64,000 bases of DNA from Stenotrophomonas maltophilia (GTDB lineage Bacteria; Pseudomonadota; Gammaproteobacteria; Xanthomonadales; Xanthomonadaceae). The DNA is taken from the NCBI RefSeq assembly GCF_006974125.1, contig NZ_CP037858.1, positions 62,001 to 126,000 on the forward strand. The letters run 5' to 3'. Shown here piece after piece: positions 26,372 through 35,885 of this stretch. A model generated the notes under the pieces. It worked only from the letters and a program-made list of their open reading frames with translations. It was not told the DNA's origin and did not search any database. Within the stretch, counting starts at the first letter, position 1. Every line of letters begins with the position of its first letter. The translations under genes and the position numbers were made by a program.

Positions 26372-28480
26372 TCAGCTGATCGTTCCGACCAGCTTCAGGC
26401 GCTTGTCCTCCGGCACCTCGCTGTAGGCCAGGACCGACAGCGACGGAACGCTGTGGCGGACCAGACGCGCCAGCGCGGCGCGCACCGGGCCCGGTACCAG
26501 CACGACCGCCGGCTCGTTTCGCGCTTCCTGCTTGCTGACACATTCGGCCAGGCTCTGGTGCAGTCGCTCCGCGAGTCCGGGTTCCAGCGCGGCGCCGTTG
26601 CCCTGCGTGGACTCCTGCAAGACACGTTCCAATTGCGGGTTGAGGGTGAACACCGGCAGCTCCGCCGACATTCCGGCGATCTCCTGCACGATGAAGCGGC
26701 CCAGTGCGGTGCGCACGGCAGCGGTCAGCACTGCCGGGTCCTGGCTGCTGGGCGCGTGTTCGACCAGTGCCTCGGCGATCTTGCGCAGCTGGCGGATCGG
26801 AATGCGCTCCACCAGCAGGTTCTGCAGCACGCGCACCACCGCCGACAGCGGCAGCGCCTTCGGTGTCAGATCTTCGACGAGCTTGGGCGCGCTCTTGGCC
26901 AGGTTGGCCAGCAGGTGCTGCACTTCCTCGTGGCCGAGCAGTTCCGGCGCGTGTTCGCGGATCAGGTGCGAGAGGTGGGTAGCGACCACCGTGGCCGGGT
27001 CGACCACGGTGTAGCCCAGCGTCTCGGCCTGGGCACGCTGGTGCGGCTGGATCCAGGTGGCATCCAGGCCGAACGCGGGGTCCTTGCCGGCGATGCCTTC
27101 CAGCGCGCCGAGGGCACTGCCGGGGTCCAGCGCCAGTTCGCGGTCCGGGTGGATCTCGGCGGTGGCCACTGGCACGCCATGCACCAGCACGCGGTAGCCG
27201 TTGGCCGGCAGTTCCAGGTTGTCGCGGATGTGCACCGAGGGAATCAGGAAGCCAACGTCCTGGGTCAGCTTGCGGCGCACGCCCTTGATGCGCGCCATCA
27301 GTTCGCCCCCCTGGTTGCTGTCCACCAGCGGGATCAGCCGGTAGCCGACCTCCAGGCCCAGCGGATCGACCGGGCGCAGCTCGTCCCAGCTCAGTTCGGC
27401 GGTCGGTGCCGGCGCGGCCGGGCGGCCCAGCGCATTGAGTGCGGCGGCATCGGTGCCGCCGGCCGCGGCGTCGGCAGCCGGAGCCTTGCCCTTGCGATAG
27501 ACCTTCCAGGCGATGAAGCCGAGGATCGCGGACAGCGTCAGGAAAGCGACGTTGGGCATGCCCGGCACCAGGCCGACCACGCCGATGATGCCGGCGGTGA
27601 TCGCCAGCGCCCGGTACTGGCCGAACACCTGGCCGGTCATGGCCTGGGCCATGTCCTGCGAACGCGAGGCGCGGGTGACCAGCATGGCCACGGCGCTGGA
27701 GACCAGCAGGGCCGGCAGCTGCGCCACCAGGCCGTCACCGATCGACAGCAGGGTGTAGGTGGCAGCGGCCTCGCCGAACGGCATGCCATGCTGCAGCACG
27801 CCCACCGCCAGGCCGCCGAGCATGTTGATGAACAGGATCAGGATGCCGGCGATGGCGTCGCCGCGGATGAATTTGCTGGCACCGTCCATCGCGCCGTAGA
27901 AGTCGGCTTCCTCGCGGACTTCCTCGCGGCGCAGCTTGGCTTCTTCACGCGTCAGCAAACCGGCGTTGAGGTCGGCGTCGATCGCCATCTGCTTGCCGGG
28001 CATGGCGTCCAGGATGAAGCGCGCGGTCACTTCAGAGACGCGGCCGGCGCCCTTGGTGATCACCACGAAGTTGATGATGGTCAGGATCGCGAACACCACG
28101 ATGCCGACCGCGTAGTTGCCGCCGATCACGAATTCGCCGAAGGCGGCGATGACCTTGCCCGCGGCGTCGTGGCCGTTCTGGCCGTTGAGCAGGATCACGC
28201 GGGTGGAGGCGACGTTCAGCGCCAGCCGCAGCATGGTGGTGATCAGCAGCACGATCGGGAAGATGGTGAAATCCAGCGGGCGCTTCACGTAGACCACCGC
28301 CAGCAGCACCATCAGCGAGATGGCGATGTTGAAGGTGAACAGCGCGTCGAGCACCGGCGCGGCCAGCGGCACCACGACCATGGCCAGCAGGGCCAGCACG
28401 ATCAGCGGCGCGCCAAGGCCCTGGCGGATCATTTCCAGGGCGCGGCGGGTGTTGAATCCGGTGGAGGGCTGGGCGCTCAC
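26372..28480 (-). CDS. flhA: FlhA, flagellar type III export gate protein
   Basis: This 702-residue protein has an N-terminal membrane part with about eight helices (about 25-330). It includes the FHIPEP-region signatures RPLDFTIFPIVLLITTMLRLALNVASTR and the loop MPGKQMAIDADLNAGLL. A large cytoplasmic domain follows (about 360-702) and docks substrates and chaperones. It overlaps the flhB stop (ATGA). Together with FlhB, FliP, FliQ and FliR (elsewhere in the window) it forms the export gate. Confidence 0.97.
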   Translation of the reverse strand: MSAQPSTGFNTRRALEMIRQGLGAPLIVLALLAMVVVPLAAPVLDALFTFNIAISLMVLLAVVYVKRPLDFTIFPIVLLITTMLRLALNVASTRVILLNGQNGHDAAGKVIAAFGEFVIGGNYAVGIVVFAILTIINFVVITKGAGRVSEVTARFILDAMPGKQMAIDADLNAGLLTREEAKLRREEVREEADFYGAMDGASKFIRGDAIAGILILFINMLGGLAVGVLQHGMPFGEAAATYTLLSIGDGLVAQLPALLVSSAVAMLVTRASRSQDMAQAMTGQVFGQYRALAITAGIIGVVGLVPGMPNVAFLTLSAILGFIAWKVYRKGKAPAADAAAGGTDAAALNALGRPAAPAPTAELSWDELRPVDPLGLEVGYRLIPLVDSNQGGELMARIKGVRRKLTQDVGFLIPSVHIRDNLELPANGYRVLVHGVPVATAEIHPDRELALDPGSALGALEGIAGKDPAFGLDATWIQPHQRAQAETLGYTVVDPATVVATHLSHLIREHAPELLGHEEVQHLLANLAKSAPKLVEDLTPKALPLSAVVRVLQNLLVERIPIRQLRKIAEALVEHAPSSQDPAVLTAAVRTALGRFIVQEIAGMSAELPVFTLNPQLERVLQESTQGNGAALEPGLAERLHQSLAECVSKQEARNEPAVVLVPGPVRAALARLVRHSVPSLSVLAYSEVPEDKRLKLVGTIS

Positions 28481-29607
28481 GGGCGGCCTCCCTTGCCGAA
28501 TTCATCCACCTGGATGTGCGGGGCGTCCGGCATCGGGCCAGTGCGCCAGGCGCGCAGCTGGTAGACGTAGGACAGGACCTGGGCGACGGCCGAATACAGT
28601 CTCACGGGGATTTCCTTTCCGAGTTGGCCTTCCCGATACAAGGCGCGTGCCAAAGGCGGGGCAGAGACAATCGCGACCTTGTTGCCGTCGGCCACTTCAC
28701 GGATGCGCAGGGCGGTCTCGTCCACGCCCAGGGCGACCACGGTCGGGGCGTTCATGGCCCCGCCTTCGTACTTCAGGGCCACCGCGTAGTGGGTGGGGTT
28801 GACCACCACCACGTCGGCGGTGGGCACTGCTTCCATCATCCGGCGGTTGGCCAACTGCTGCTGCAGCTGGCGGATGCGGCCCTTCACCTCCGGGCTGCCT
28901 TCGCTTTCCTTCATTTCCCGGCGCAGCTCTTCACGGGTCATCTTCAGCTTGCGCATCCAGTTCCAGCGCTGGTAGGGCGCGTCGATGGCGGCCAGTACCA
29001 GCATGGCGCCGGCAGTGGCCAGCAGCAGCCGCAGGGTGAAGCCGAGGCCGTCGGTGATGGCCGTTTCCAGCGGGTGGTGGATCAGCCCGCGCAGGGTGTC
29101 GAAGCCGGTCCAGACCACCAGCCCGGCGGCGACGCCGACGAAGGCTACGCGCAGCAGCGACTTGGTGAACTCGGCGATGGCCTCCGGGCCGTACAGGCGC
29201 TTGAGCCCGCTCATCGGGTTCATGCGGTTGAAGTCCGGCAGCATCGCTTTCTGCGACCAGCGCAGGCCACCCATCACCAGCGGTGCGACGAAGCTGGCCA
29301 GCAGGCAGACCAGCACCAGCGGCGCGATCACCAGCATGAACTGCAGCAGCAGGTCGCCGAAGTGGCCGAACAGTTCCTTCGGGTTCTGCCGCAGGCTCTG
29401 TTCCGGGCTCAGCGCCTGCTTCATCCAGGTCGCGGCACCACGGCCGATCGAGCCGCTCATCGCCATCACCGCCAGCACGCCGGCGCCGAACACGGCGGCC
29501 GTGCCGAGCTCGCGCGAGCGCGGCAGGTTGCCCTGTTCACGGGCGTCGCGCAGGCGTTTTTCGGTAGGTTGTTCGGTCTTTTCGCCGGCGGATTCGTTCT
29601 CGGACAT
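28477..29607 (-). CDS. flhB: FlhB, flagellar export substrate-specificity switch
   Basis: This 376-residue protein has a charged N-terminus (EKTEQPTEKRL), four membrane segments (about 30-215) and a cytoplasmic domain. The autocleavage site NPTH (Asn270-Pro271) is intact in VVVVNPTHYAVALKY. Autocleavage together with FliK switches export from rod/hook to filament substrates. The ATG at 29607 is preceded directly by an in-frame GTG, and neither has a strong ribosome site. A sigma54 promoter lies 35-50 bases upstream. It begins the flhB-flhA unit. Confidence 0.96.
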   Translation of the reverse strand: MSENESAGEKTEQPTEKRLRDAREQGNLPRSRELGTAAVFGAGVLAVMAMSGSIGRGAATWMKQALSPEQSLRQNPKELFGHFGDLLLQFMLVIAPLVLVCLLASFVAPLVMGGLRWSQKAMLPDFNRMNPMSGLKRLYGPEAIAEFTKSLLRVAFVGVAAGLVVWTGFDTLRGLIHHPLETAITDGLGFTLRLLLATAGAMLVLAAIDAPYQRWNWMRKLKMTREELRREMKESEGSPEVKGRIRQLQQQLANRRMMEAVPTADVVVVNPTHYAVALKYEGGAMNAPTVVALGVDETALRIREVADGNKVAIVSAPPLARALYREGQLGKEIPVRLYSAVAQVLSYVYQLRAWRTGPMPDAPHIQVDEFGKGGRP

Positions 29608-29641
29608 CACGGGGCACTACGGCAGGGGATGCCGGGGTGCC

Positions 29642-29657
29642 TGCAAGAACCGTTCCG
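29642..29657 (-). promoter_or_regulatory. Sigma54 (RpoN) promoter of flhB
   Basis: The minus strand reads CGGAACG-GTTC-TTGCA. The invariant GG and GC are 10 bases apart, the -12 is perfect and the -24 matches 5 of 7. It is 35 bases upstream of the flhB ATG. Confidence 0.75.
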
Positions 29658-29878
29658 CTAGCCGTCAGTCGCGAACGGCAGCACTGTGTGTCTGCTCCTG
29701 CTCACTCTGGCGTTCGCAGTGCCCTATGCGCTGCCGCGCTATCGCATTTAGCGGGCGGGGAAGATCGTTCAACTGCTGCTGTAGAAGGGGGCAGCTAGCA
29801 GCTACATGAGGCATGATGGCAAGACACGCAGAAGAGAAGGGCGATGCTGAATGGATTGCAGGATGGGATATCGCAGCA

Positions 29879-30241
29879 ATGAGCTTTGACATAGTCGTTT
29901 TGAAGCTGGAAGACCTCGGTGAAAAAGACCTGTCCAATGTTGAGGCTGTGCAGGATATCGGGTGTCCCCAGGCCGTAATCGCATCATTGGAGTTGGTGTT
30001 CCCCGGATGTGTCCAAGGTGCATTCTCGGATGGTGAGCGCTACTCGCTCGAGTCCGCTCTAAATGGAGACCCGGTGAGCTCCATACACCTTACTCTTGGA
30101 TTCGGTCGAGCATGGTCTGAGGCAGCCAATGCTGAGTTCATGGCCCTGCTTTCAACACTTTGCCAGAGGTTGCAGTCAGTCGCTTTTGCGGTCTCCGACA
30201 ACTCGAGGCTCGCTCCTCCCTACCCGGTCACGCTGGATTGA
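29879..30241 (+). CDS. Orphan low-G+C protein of unknown function (only plus-strand gene)
   Basis: This is a 120-residue protein if the ATG at 29879 is used (MSFDIVVLKLEDLGEKDL). An in-frame ATG pair at 29813/29816, with a GAGG 4 bases before the second, would add about 20 residues, so the start is unsure. There is no signal peptide or membrane helix. The composition is that of a real globular protein, with PVSSIHLTLGFGRAW and VAFAVSDNSRLAPP stretches. The first line of the gene is only 27/60 G+C, far below its neighbours, and it is the only gene opposite to the locus. This suggests recent transfer. The size and fold-like pattern recall small immunity or cargo proteins, but I cannot name a family. 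Confidence 0.75.
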   Translation: MSFDIVVLKLEDLGEKDLSNVEAVQDIGCPQAVIASLELVFPGCVQGAFSDGERYSLESALNGDPVSSIHLTLGFGRAWSEAANAEFMALLSTLCQRLQSVAFAVSDNSRLAPPYPVTLD

Positions 30242-30423
30242 TTTGCTCACGCCGGGCTGGCCCAGGCGCGCGGCCGTGTGGGTTCATCACCCCCCACCTT
30301 CGGGCGCTTTGAAGCCAGTGGCCAGCTCCATCCACGGCCGCAGCAGGTCATGCGGCCGCGCCGGCAATACGGCTGGGGTTGCCGGGTGCACAAGAACTGT
30401 TCCGTGATGGCGGGGCGGCGGTG

Positions 30424-32670
30424 TCACCCGGTCGGCGTTACCGCCTGCAGCGGAATCGTCAGAACACTGTCGCTGTGCCAGTCCACCTGCAGCGGGGCGC
30501 CTGCATCGGCAGCCGATTCGTCGCTGACATCGCGCCCGGTGCCGTGGTTCACCTGGTGCATGGCGTCCTTCAGTACATCCACCTTCACCAGCAGGCGGCT
30601 GCCGGCGGCCAGTCGGCGCGCCACCATGCGCGTGCGGTCGAAGGGCAGGCGGGTCCATTGCCCGGGTTGCAGCAGCTGGCGCGTTGTCGGGTCGCGTACA
30701 TGGCTGGCCCGGCCCATGTAGTAGGACAGCTGCATCCGACGTCCATCGGCGAGCAACTCGTACAGGGTGACGGTGAAATCGAAATCCCGCTTGTTGATCC
30801 GGACCGTCAGGTCGCCGGAGAAGCTGCCAACCATGTCCATGGGACGGGTGAACGGGTCGGAGACGAAGGACAGCGCGGTATCCACCTCGTCCCGCGCGGC
30901 GATGATCGGAAACGGGTAATAGCCATGCCGCATTTCATTGCGGTCGGCCAGGTCCACGGTCTGCCTCAGCTGGCCCGGTACGGGTGGCTGTTCCTGCAGC
31001 CGGTGGTAACCATCGGACGATGCCTGGTCGGCGGAGAGATGGTAGCGGCGGTGATCGCCGGCCGCGGCCTCCAGCGTTGCCGCATGACCCCACGTGTTGG
31101 CGCCCATCAGCTGATAGTTCACACGGTTGGGCACCAGCGCCGGTCGCGGGGCACCGCGCAGTACATGGTCCAGCCATTGGAAGGTCAGTGCGGGCGTGTC
31201 GAACTGCGCGACAGGGTCCAGCTCATATCCACGCAGCTGCATCGGCTTGAGCGCCGACTGCGCGCCGCCATGGTCGTAGGGGCCGATCAGCAGGGCATGG
31301 TCGGCGTCGGGACGGTGCTGCAGGTGGTCCTTGAAGTACTGCAGTGCCGAGATCTGGCCATCGTCGTAGTAGCCGGTGATGGTCAGCACCGGTATGCGGA
31401 TGTCGTTGAACTGGTTGCCATGCGGGACCATCGCCTGCCAGTAGGCATCGTAGGACGGGTGGGCCAGCCAGCGCTGCAACCATGGGTTGGGTGTGCCATC
31501 GACCTGGTCGATCTGCCGGTAGGGGCGGCCGGAGGCATACCAGCGTCGGCCGAGTTGGGACCAGCGGCGGTTCTGCGCGTAGGTAGCCTTGTCCAGCATC
31601 GGGCCATTGGCCACGTAGAACGCCCAGCCATAGTTGGCGCTCAGGAAGACGTTGTTCTCCATCGGCAGGCCCTGGCCGGGGATGGCGGCAACGTAGGGCA
31701 CGATGGTCTTCAACGCAGGATGGTGGTGGCGCGCCGCAGCCCAGGCGGTGAAGCCCTCGTAGCTACCGCCGTACATCGCCACGCGGCCATCGCTCCACGG
31801 CTGGCGGCTGATCCAGTCGATCGCCGCGGTGGCATCGTTGCCGTCGTGCTCGTAGGGGGCGATGGTGCCGATACCCTGGCCCTTGCCACGGGCGTCCACC
31901 ACGATGCCCGCATAGCCATGCGCGGCAGCCAGCAGCATCTTCAGCCGGTTCTTCGGTGGATCGGTGTAGATGGTGAACAGCATGGCTGTCGGCAGAGCTG
32001 CCGATGCGGCGCGAGGACGGGCCAGCTGCGCCGACAGCACGACGCCATCGCCGGCGGGGATGCGCAACGCATCGTCGATGGCGAAGCGGCGCTGTTCTTC
32101 CGCCGCAACCAGCGGAGGGGCCAGTGTGGCGGCCAGCGTCTGTGCGCGCAGTACCGCCCGCAGGCGCAGCAGGTCCAGTGCGATGGCCTCGCCGATGGTC
32201 GCGGCACCCGCCTGCGCCGCGATGGCCTGCTCCAGCTGGGCGCGCACCGGGGCTGGCTCGACCGAGAGCGCGGCATCGGCCTGCACCGCGGCAACGTCGT
32301 CGAGTGCAGCGAAGGCGCCGTGGAAGGCACGCGCATAGGCGGCTGTGTCCCGCTCGCCGGCGGTGGCGAGCAGCAGCATCGGCACCCAGCGCTGCACCGC
32401 CGCGGTGTCACCGTCGCTTGCCAGCGATGCGCGTGCCTGCTGGATCGATTGCCGCGCTTCGGCCGTCTGGCCCACCGCCAGCAGCGCGTGGCCGCGCTGT
32501 GCATCGGTCAGGCTGGGGGACTTCAACACGCCCTTGCCGAGGGCCTGCAGGGCGGCGTCGACCTGGGCCGGGGAAGCATCGGCTGGCAATGACCAGGGCA
32601 GATCAGCGGCGGCGGCGTGGCCAACAGCAAGGGCCAGCAACAGGCCAGCAAGGGTGGTGCGTAGGGCCAC
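30424..32670 (-). CDS. Secreted CocE/NonD-family (S15-type) alpha/beta hydrolase
   Basis: This 748-residue protein has a signal peptide (MALRTTLAGLLLALAVGHAAAA). An N-terminal helical part of about 190 residues is followed by an alpha/beta-hydrolase domain. The nucleophile Ser is in MYGGSYEGFTAW, the Asp region is TITGYYDDGQ and the His is in GPYDHGG. A C-terminal jelly-roll-like X-Pro dipeptidyl-peptidase domain follows (from about 530: FTRPMDMVGSFSGDLTV). Relatives include X-Pro dipeptidyl-peptidases, cocaine esterase and glutaryl-7-ACA acylases; the true substrate cannot be read from sequence. It has no evident tie to motility and appears to be part of an insertion between flhB and fliR. 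Confidence 0.88.
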   Translation of the reverse strand: MALRTTLAGLLLALAVGHAAAADLPWSLPADASPAQVDAALQALGKGVLKSPSLTDAQRGHALLAVGQTAEARQSIQQARASLASDGDTAAVQRWVPMLLLATAGERDTAAYARAFHGAFAALDDVAAVQADAALSVEPAPVRAQLEQAIAAQAGAATIGEAIALDLLRLRAVLRAQTLAATLAPPLVAAEEQRRFAIDDALRIPAGDGVVLSAQLARPRAASAALPTAMLFTIYTDPPKNRLKMLLAAAHGYAGIVVDARGKGQGIGTIAPYEHDGNDATAAIDWISRQPWSDGRVAMYGGSYEGFTAWAAARHHHPALKTIVPYVAAIPGQGLPMENNVFLSANYGWAFYVANGPMLDKATYAQNRRWSQLGRRWYASGRPYRQIDQVDGTPNPWLQRWLAHPSYDAYWQAMVPHGNQFNDIRIPVLTITGYYDDGQISALQYFKDHLQHRPDADHALLIGPYDHGGAQSALKPMQLRGYELDPVAQFDTPALTFQWLDHVLRGAPRPALVPNRVNYQLMGANTWGHAATLEAAAGDHRRYHLSADQASSDGYHRLQEQPPVPGQLRQTVDLADRNEMRHGYYPFPIIAARDEVDTALSFVSDPFTRPMDMVGSFSGDLTVRINKRDFDFTVTLYELLADGRRMQLSYYMGRASHVRDPTTRQLLQPGQWTRLPFDRTRMVARRLAAGSRLLVKVDVLKDAMHQVNHGTGRDVSDESAADAGAPLQVDWHSDSVLTIPLQAVTPTG

Positions 32671-32702
32671 GGACGCTTCCTTGGATGACGGAGGAACGGC
32701 TC

Positions 32703-32725
32703 ATCCACGCATGGCGTGGATCTAC
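32703..32725 (-). repeat. GTAG-headed REP (SMAG-type), minus orientation
   Basis: On the minus strand GTAG is followed by the hairpin atccacg-ccatg-cgtggat. It pairs with an opposite copy at 32745 in the gap between the MHYT gene and the hydrolase gene. Confidence 0.75.
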
Positions 32726-32744
32726 CGGGGATCGACACTCAATG

Positions 32745-32767
32745 GTAGCGCCGGGCCATGCCCGGCG
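32745..32767 (+). repeat. GTAG-headed REP (SMAG-type), plus orientation
   Basis: GTAG followed by the hairpin cgccgggc-cat-gcccggcg, 17 bases after the stop of the MHYT-GGDEF-EAL gene. Confidence 0.75.
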
Positions 32768-32783
32768 GGTGCGCGCCCCGATG

Positions 32784-34916
32784 TCAGCCGGGCGGGTGTT
32801 GCCGCGGCGGGCTCTGCGCCAGTTCCACACGCGGCCGCGGCAGGTCGTGCAACTGCATGAAGCGCGCCGCATCGACCGGGCGGCCGAGCAGGTAGCCCTG
32901 CAGGTAGTCGCAGCCCAGGCGCTCCAGGTAGGCGCGCTGGGCGGCGGTCTCCACGCCTTCGGCGACGATGTCCATGTCCAGCGCGTGGCCCAGCGCCACG
33001 ATCGCCGAGACGATCACCACATCCTCGGCGCTGTGTTCCAGATCGCGCACGAAGGCGTGGTCGATCTTGATCTCGGTGGCCGGCAGCCGCTTCAGGTACA
33101 GCAGGCTGGAATAGCCGGTGCCGAAGTCGTCGATGGAAATGCCTACGCCCAGTGCCGACAGTGCCTGCAGCAGGCGCAGGCTGGTGTCGGTATCGCGCAT
33201 CACCGTGCTTTCGGTGATCTCCAGCACCAGGTGCCGTGGCGCGATGTTGTGGCGCTCGATCACCGTGCGCACGTCCTGCAGCAGGTGTGGCGAGCTGAAC
33301 TGCACCGGCGACAGGTTCACCGACATCGACCAGCCTTCATGCCCGGCGTCGTGCCAACGCCGCAGCTGCTGGCAGGCCTGGTCCAGCGCCCAGCGCCCGA
33401 TCTCGTTGATCGCACCGCTGCGCTCGGCCAGGCGGATGAATCGATCGGGCGGAATCAGGCCATGTTCCGGATGCCGCCAGCGGATCAGCGCCTCGGCGCC
33501 GGCCACCTTCTGTGTCGCCACGCGGATCTTGGGCTGGAAGTTCAGGAACAACTGGTCGCTGCCGATCGCCCGGCGCAGGTCGGCCAGCAGCCGGAACTGC
33601 TGCTCGGCACTGTCGTTCATCCAGTCGGCGAACAGCACGAAGGCGTTGCGTCCGGATTCCTTGGCCTGGTACATCGCCGCGTCGGCAAACGCCATCAGCT
33701 GCCGCTCGCTGGCGGCGTGGTCGGGGCAGATCGCCACACCGATGCTGGCGGTGACCTGCAGTTCGTTGTCCGGCAGCAGCGGTCCACTGCCGACCGCCTG
33801 CAGGATGCGCCGGGCGAGGGTAGGCAGATCCTCGTCGTGCTCGATGCGTACCACCAGCACGAACTCATCGCCGCCCAGGCGGGCCAGCATGTCGTGGGGG
33901 CGCAGCAGCTGGCGGGTGCGCTCGGCCACCGCCACCAGCAGCGCGTCGCCGGCCTGGTGGCCATAGGCATCGTTGACCTGCTTGAAGCCGTCAAGATCCA
34001 TGAACATCACTGCGAAACGGCTGCCGCCCTGTTCGGCCTCGGCCAGCGCCTGCACGATGCGCCGCTGCAGCAGCAGGCGGTTCGGCAGGCGGGTGAGCGG
34101 ATCATGCAGTGCAGCCTGGGTCAGCTCCTGCTGCGCGTCGGTCAGCGACGTGCTCAACATCGAGTTGCGCAGGCGGAGCAGCTGGGCCTCGACCCGCTGG
34201 TCCAGCCACGACACCACCAGCACCACGGCCAGGATTGCGACGGTCAGCATCACCACCAGCATGGCCAGCCATTCGCTCTGCAGGCCATCGCCGACCGCCG
34301 CGCCACAGATGCTGCCTTCCGGAAAGCGTGCGGCGGCCATGCCGGTGTAGTGCATGCCGACGATGGCCAGCCCGAGCAGGCCGGCGGCCGCGAGCCGGTC
34401 GCCGACACGGGTGCGCTGCGCGCGCAGGCGGAATGCCACATACAGTGCAGTCCACGAGGCGGCGACCGCTACCATCAGCGAAAACAGCAGCCAGCCCGGG
34501 TCATAGTCGATGCCGGGTTGCATGCGCATCGCGGCCATGCCGACGTAATGCATGCCGGCGATGCCGGTACCCATCAGCAATGCCCCGCCGGCCAGGCGTG
34601 GATGCGGCAGGGTGCGCAGTGAAACCAGCCACAGCGCGAACACCGACGAGGCGATGGCCAGGGCCAGCGAGAGCAGGGTGATGGGCAGGTCGTAGCCCAG
34701 TGGAATGGGCAGGTCGAAGGCGAGCATGCCGATGAAGTGCATCGACCAGATGCCCAGGCCCATGGCGAAGCCACCCCCCAGGCGCCACCACCACGCCGCG
34801 CCCTTGCCTGGCGCGGTGACGGTGCGTCCGGCCATCGCCAGCGCGGTGTAGGAAGCCATCACGGCGACCAGCAACGAAATCGCCACCAGCCACGGATTGT
34901 ACGTGCCTACCAGCAT
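32784..34916 (-). CDS. MHYT-GGDEF-EAL membrane protein for cyclic-di-GMP turnover
   Basis: This is a 710-residue protein. Seven or so membrane helices (about 8-245) form an MHYT sensor with three copies of the metal-binding motif: MHFIGM, MHYVGM and MHYTGM. A GGDEF domain follows (about 270-430) with an intact LGGDEF active site, then an EAL domain (about 440-690). In the EAL domain the metal and catalytic residues look intact: AEALIRW, NLSP, EITEST, DDFGTGYSS, IKIDHAFV and EGVET. It could therefore both make and break cyclic-di-GMP. MHYT is thought to sense O2, CO or NO through copper. Pseudomonas MucR has the same architecture. It lies just downstream of fliR and may feed the YcgR-type protein of this locus. 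Confidence 0.93.
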   Translation of the reverse strand: MLVGTYNPWLVAISLLVAVMASYTALAMAGRTVTAPGKGAAWWWRLGGGFAMGLGIWSMHFIGMLAFDLPIPLGYDLPITLLSLALAIASSVFALWLVSLRTLPHPRLAGGALLMGTGIAGMHYVGMAAMRMQPGIDYDPGWLLFSLMVAVAASWTALYVAFRLRAQRTRVGDRLAAAGLLGLAIVGMHYTGMAAARFPEGSICGAAVGDGLQSEWLAMLVVMLTVAILAVVLVVSWLDQRVEAQLLRLRNSMLSTSLTDAQQELTQAALHDPLTRLPNRLLLQRRIVQALAEAEQGGSRFAVMFMDLDGFKQVNDAYGHQAGDALLVAVAERTRQLLRPHDMLARLGGDEFVLVVRIEHDEDLPTLARRILQAVGSGPLLPDNELQVTASIGVAICPDHAASERQLMAFADAAMYQAKESGRNAFVLFADWMNDSAEQQFRLLADLRRAIGSDQLFLNFQPKIRVATQKVAGAEALIRWRHPEHGLIPPDRFIRLAERSGAINEIGRWALDQACQQLRRWHDAGHEGWSMSVNLSPVQFSSPHLLQDVRTVIERHNIAPRHLVLEITESTVMRDTDTSLRLLQALSALGVGISIDDFGTGYSSLLYLKRLPATEIKIDHAFVRDLEHSAEDVVIVSAIVALGHALDMDIVAEGVETAAQRAYLERLGCDYLQGYLLGRPVDAARFMQLHDLPRPRVELAQSPPRQHPPG

Positions 34917-35080
34917 TCGTCAGTCTCCCGGACCTGCCTGTCGACGGAAACCACGGTGGGGCATGCATGAGGCAGGCCGACGCAGGGCGGCGGCCACGTG
35001 CGGCATCCCCCCGGTTGCCGCGCATTCACTCTAGCGCGCAGACCCGGGGGAAGGGCAAGCAGTAAAACGTGATGATCGGG

Positions 35081-35872
35081 TCAGTGTGTGACCGCGTCCG
35101 CAGCCTGGAAGGCGGCGTTGAACAGGTGCTGCACCGGCGGGCCCATTTCGCCGGCCAGCAGGGCCAGCAGGAACAGGCCCAGCAGCAACGAGACCGGCAG
35201 GCCCAGCTGGATCGGGTTCAGTGCCGGCGCGGCGCGGGCCAGTACGCCGAACGCCAGATTGACCGCCAGCATCGCCACCGTCAGCGGTATTGCCAGGGTC
35301 AGTGCGCCGCGCAGGACCGTCAGCAGGAAGGTCGGGGCAATGCTGAAGAACGCGTGCGGGTCGGGCAGCGGGGCGCCGATCGGCAGTGCCCGGTAGCTGT
35401 CCACCACCAGCGAGATCAGCGCGAGGTGGCCATTGGCGGTGAAGAACAGCAGGCCGAACATCAGGTAGAACCACTGCCCGATCACGCCGGAGGTGCCGCC
35501 GCGCAGTGGGTCGCTCATCTGCGCGAAGGCCAGGCCAGTGCCCTGGGCGATCAGTTCGCCGGCCAGCGCACCGGCTTCGAACACCAGGCGCAGCAGGAAG
35601 CCGATGGACACGCCGATGGCCAGTTCCCGCGCGATGGTCAGCACGGTGGCGGCATCGAAGCCGGTCCAGTCCGGTACCGGTGGCAACAGCGGTGCCAACG
35701 CGATGGCAAGGGTGCCGGCCAGGATCACGCGGATCCGTGCCGGCACCGCGCGGGTGCCGACCATGGGCATGGCCATGGCCACCGCACCGATGCGCAGCAT
35801 GGTCCACAGTACGGTGCCGATCATGCCAAAGGCCTGCAGGCCGTCGGCAGCCATCTGGGTGGCAGCGTCCAT
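35081..35872 (-). CDS. fliR: FliR, flagellar type III export gate protein
   Basis: This 263-residue protein has about six membrane helices. It shows FliR signatures such as RIGAVAMAMPMVGTRAVPARIRV and LAFAQMSDPLRGGTSGVIGQ, and ends LNAFNAAFQ-like (HLFNAAFQAADAVTH). It assembles with FliP and FliQ into the export pore inside the MS ring. It is the last gene of the fliL-fliR run; fliQ is 13 bases upstream. Confidence 0.95.
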   Translation of the reverse strand: MDAATQMAADGLQAFGMIGTVLWTMLRIGAVAMAMPMVGTRAVPARIRVILAGTLAIALAPLLPPVPDWTGFDAATVLTIARELAIGVSIGFLLRLVFEAGALAGELIAQGTGLAFAQMSDPLRGGTSGVIGQWFYLMFGLLFFTANGHLALISLVVDSYRALPIGAPLPDPHAFFSIAPTFLLTVLRGALTLAIPLTVAMLAVNLAFGVLARAAPALNPIQLGLPVSLLLGLFLLALLAGEMGPPVQHLFNAAFQAADAVTH

Positions 35873-35885
35873 CGAAGCGCGTGTC

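Noticed and set aside
29665..29937. Minus-strand 90-codon frame upstream of flhB
   Set aside because: It crosses the flhB sigma54 region and the plus-strand orphan gene, lacks coding-like composition and has no ribosome site.
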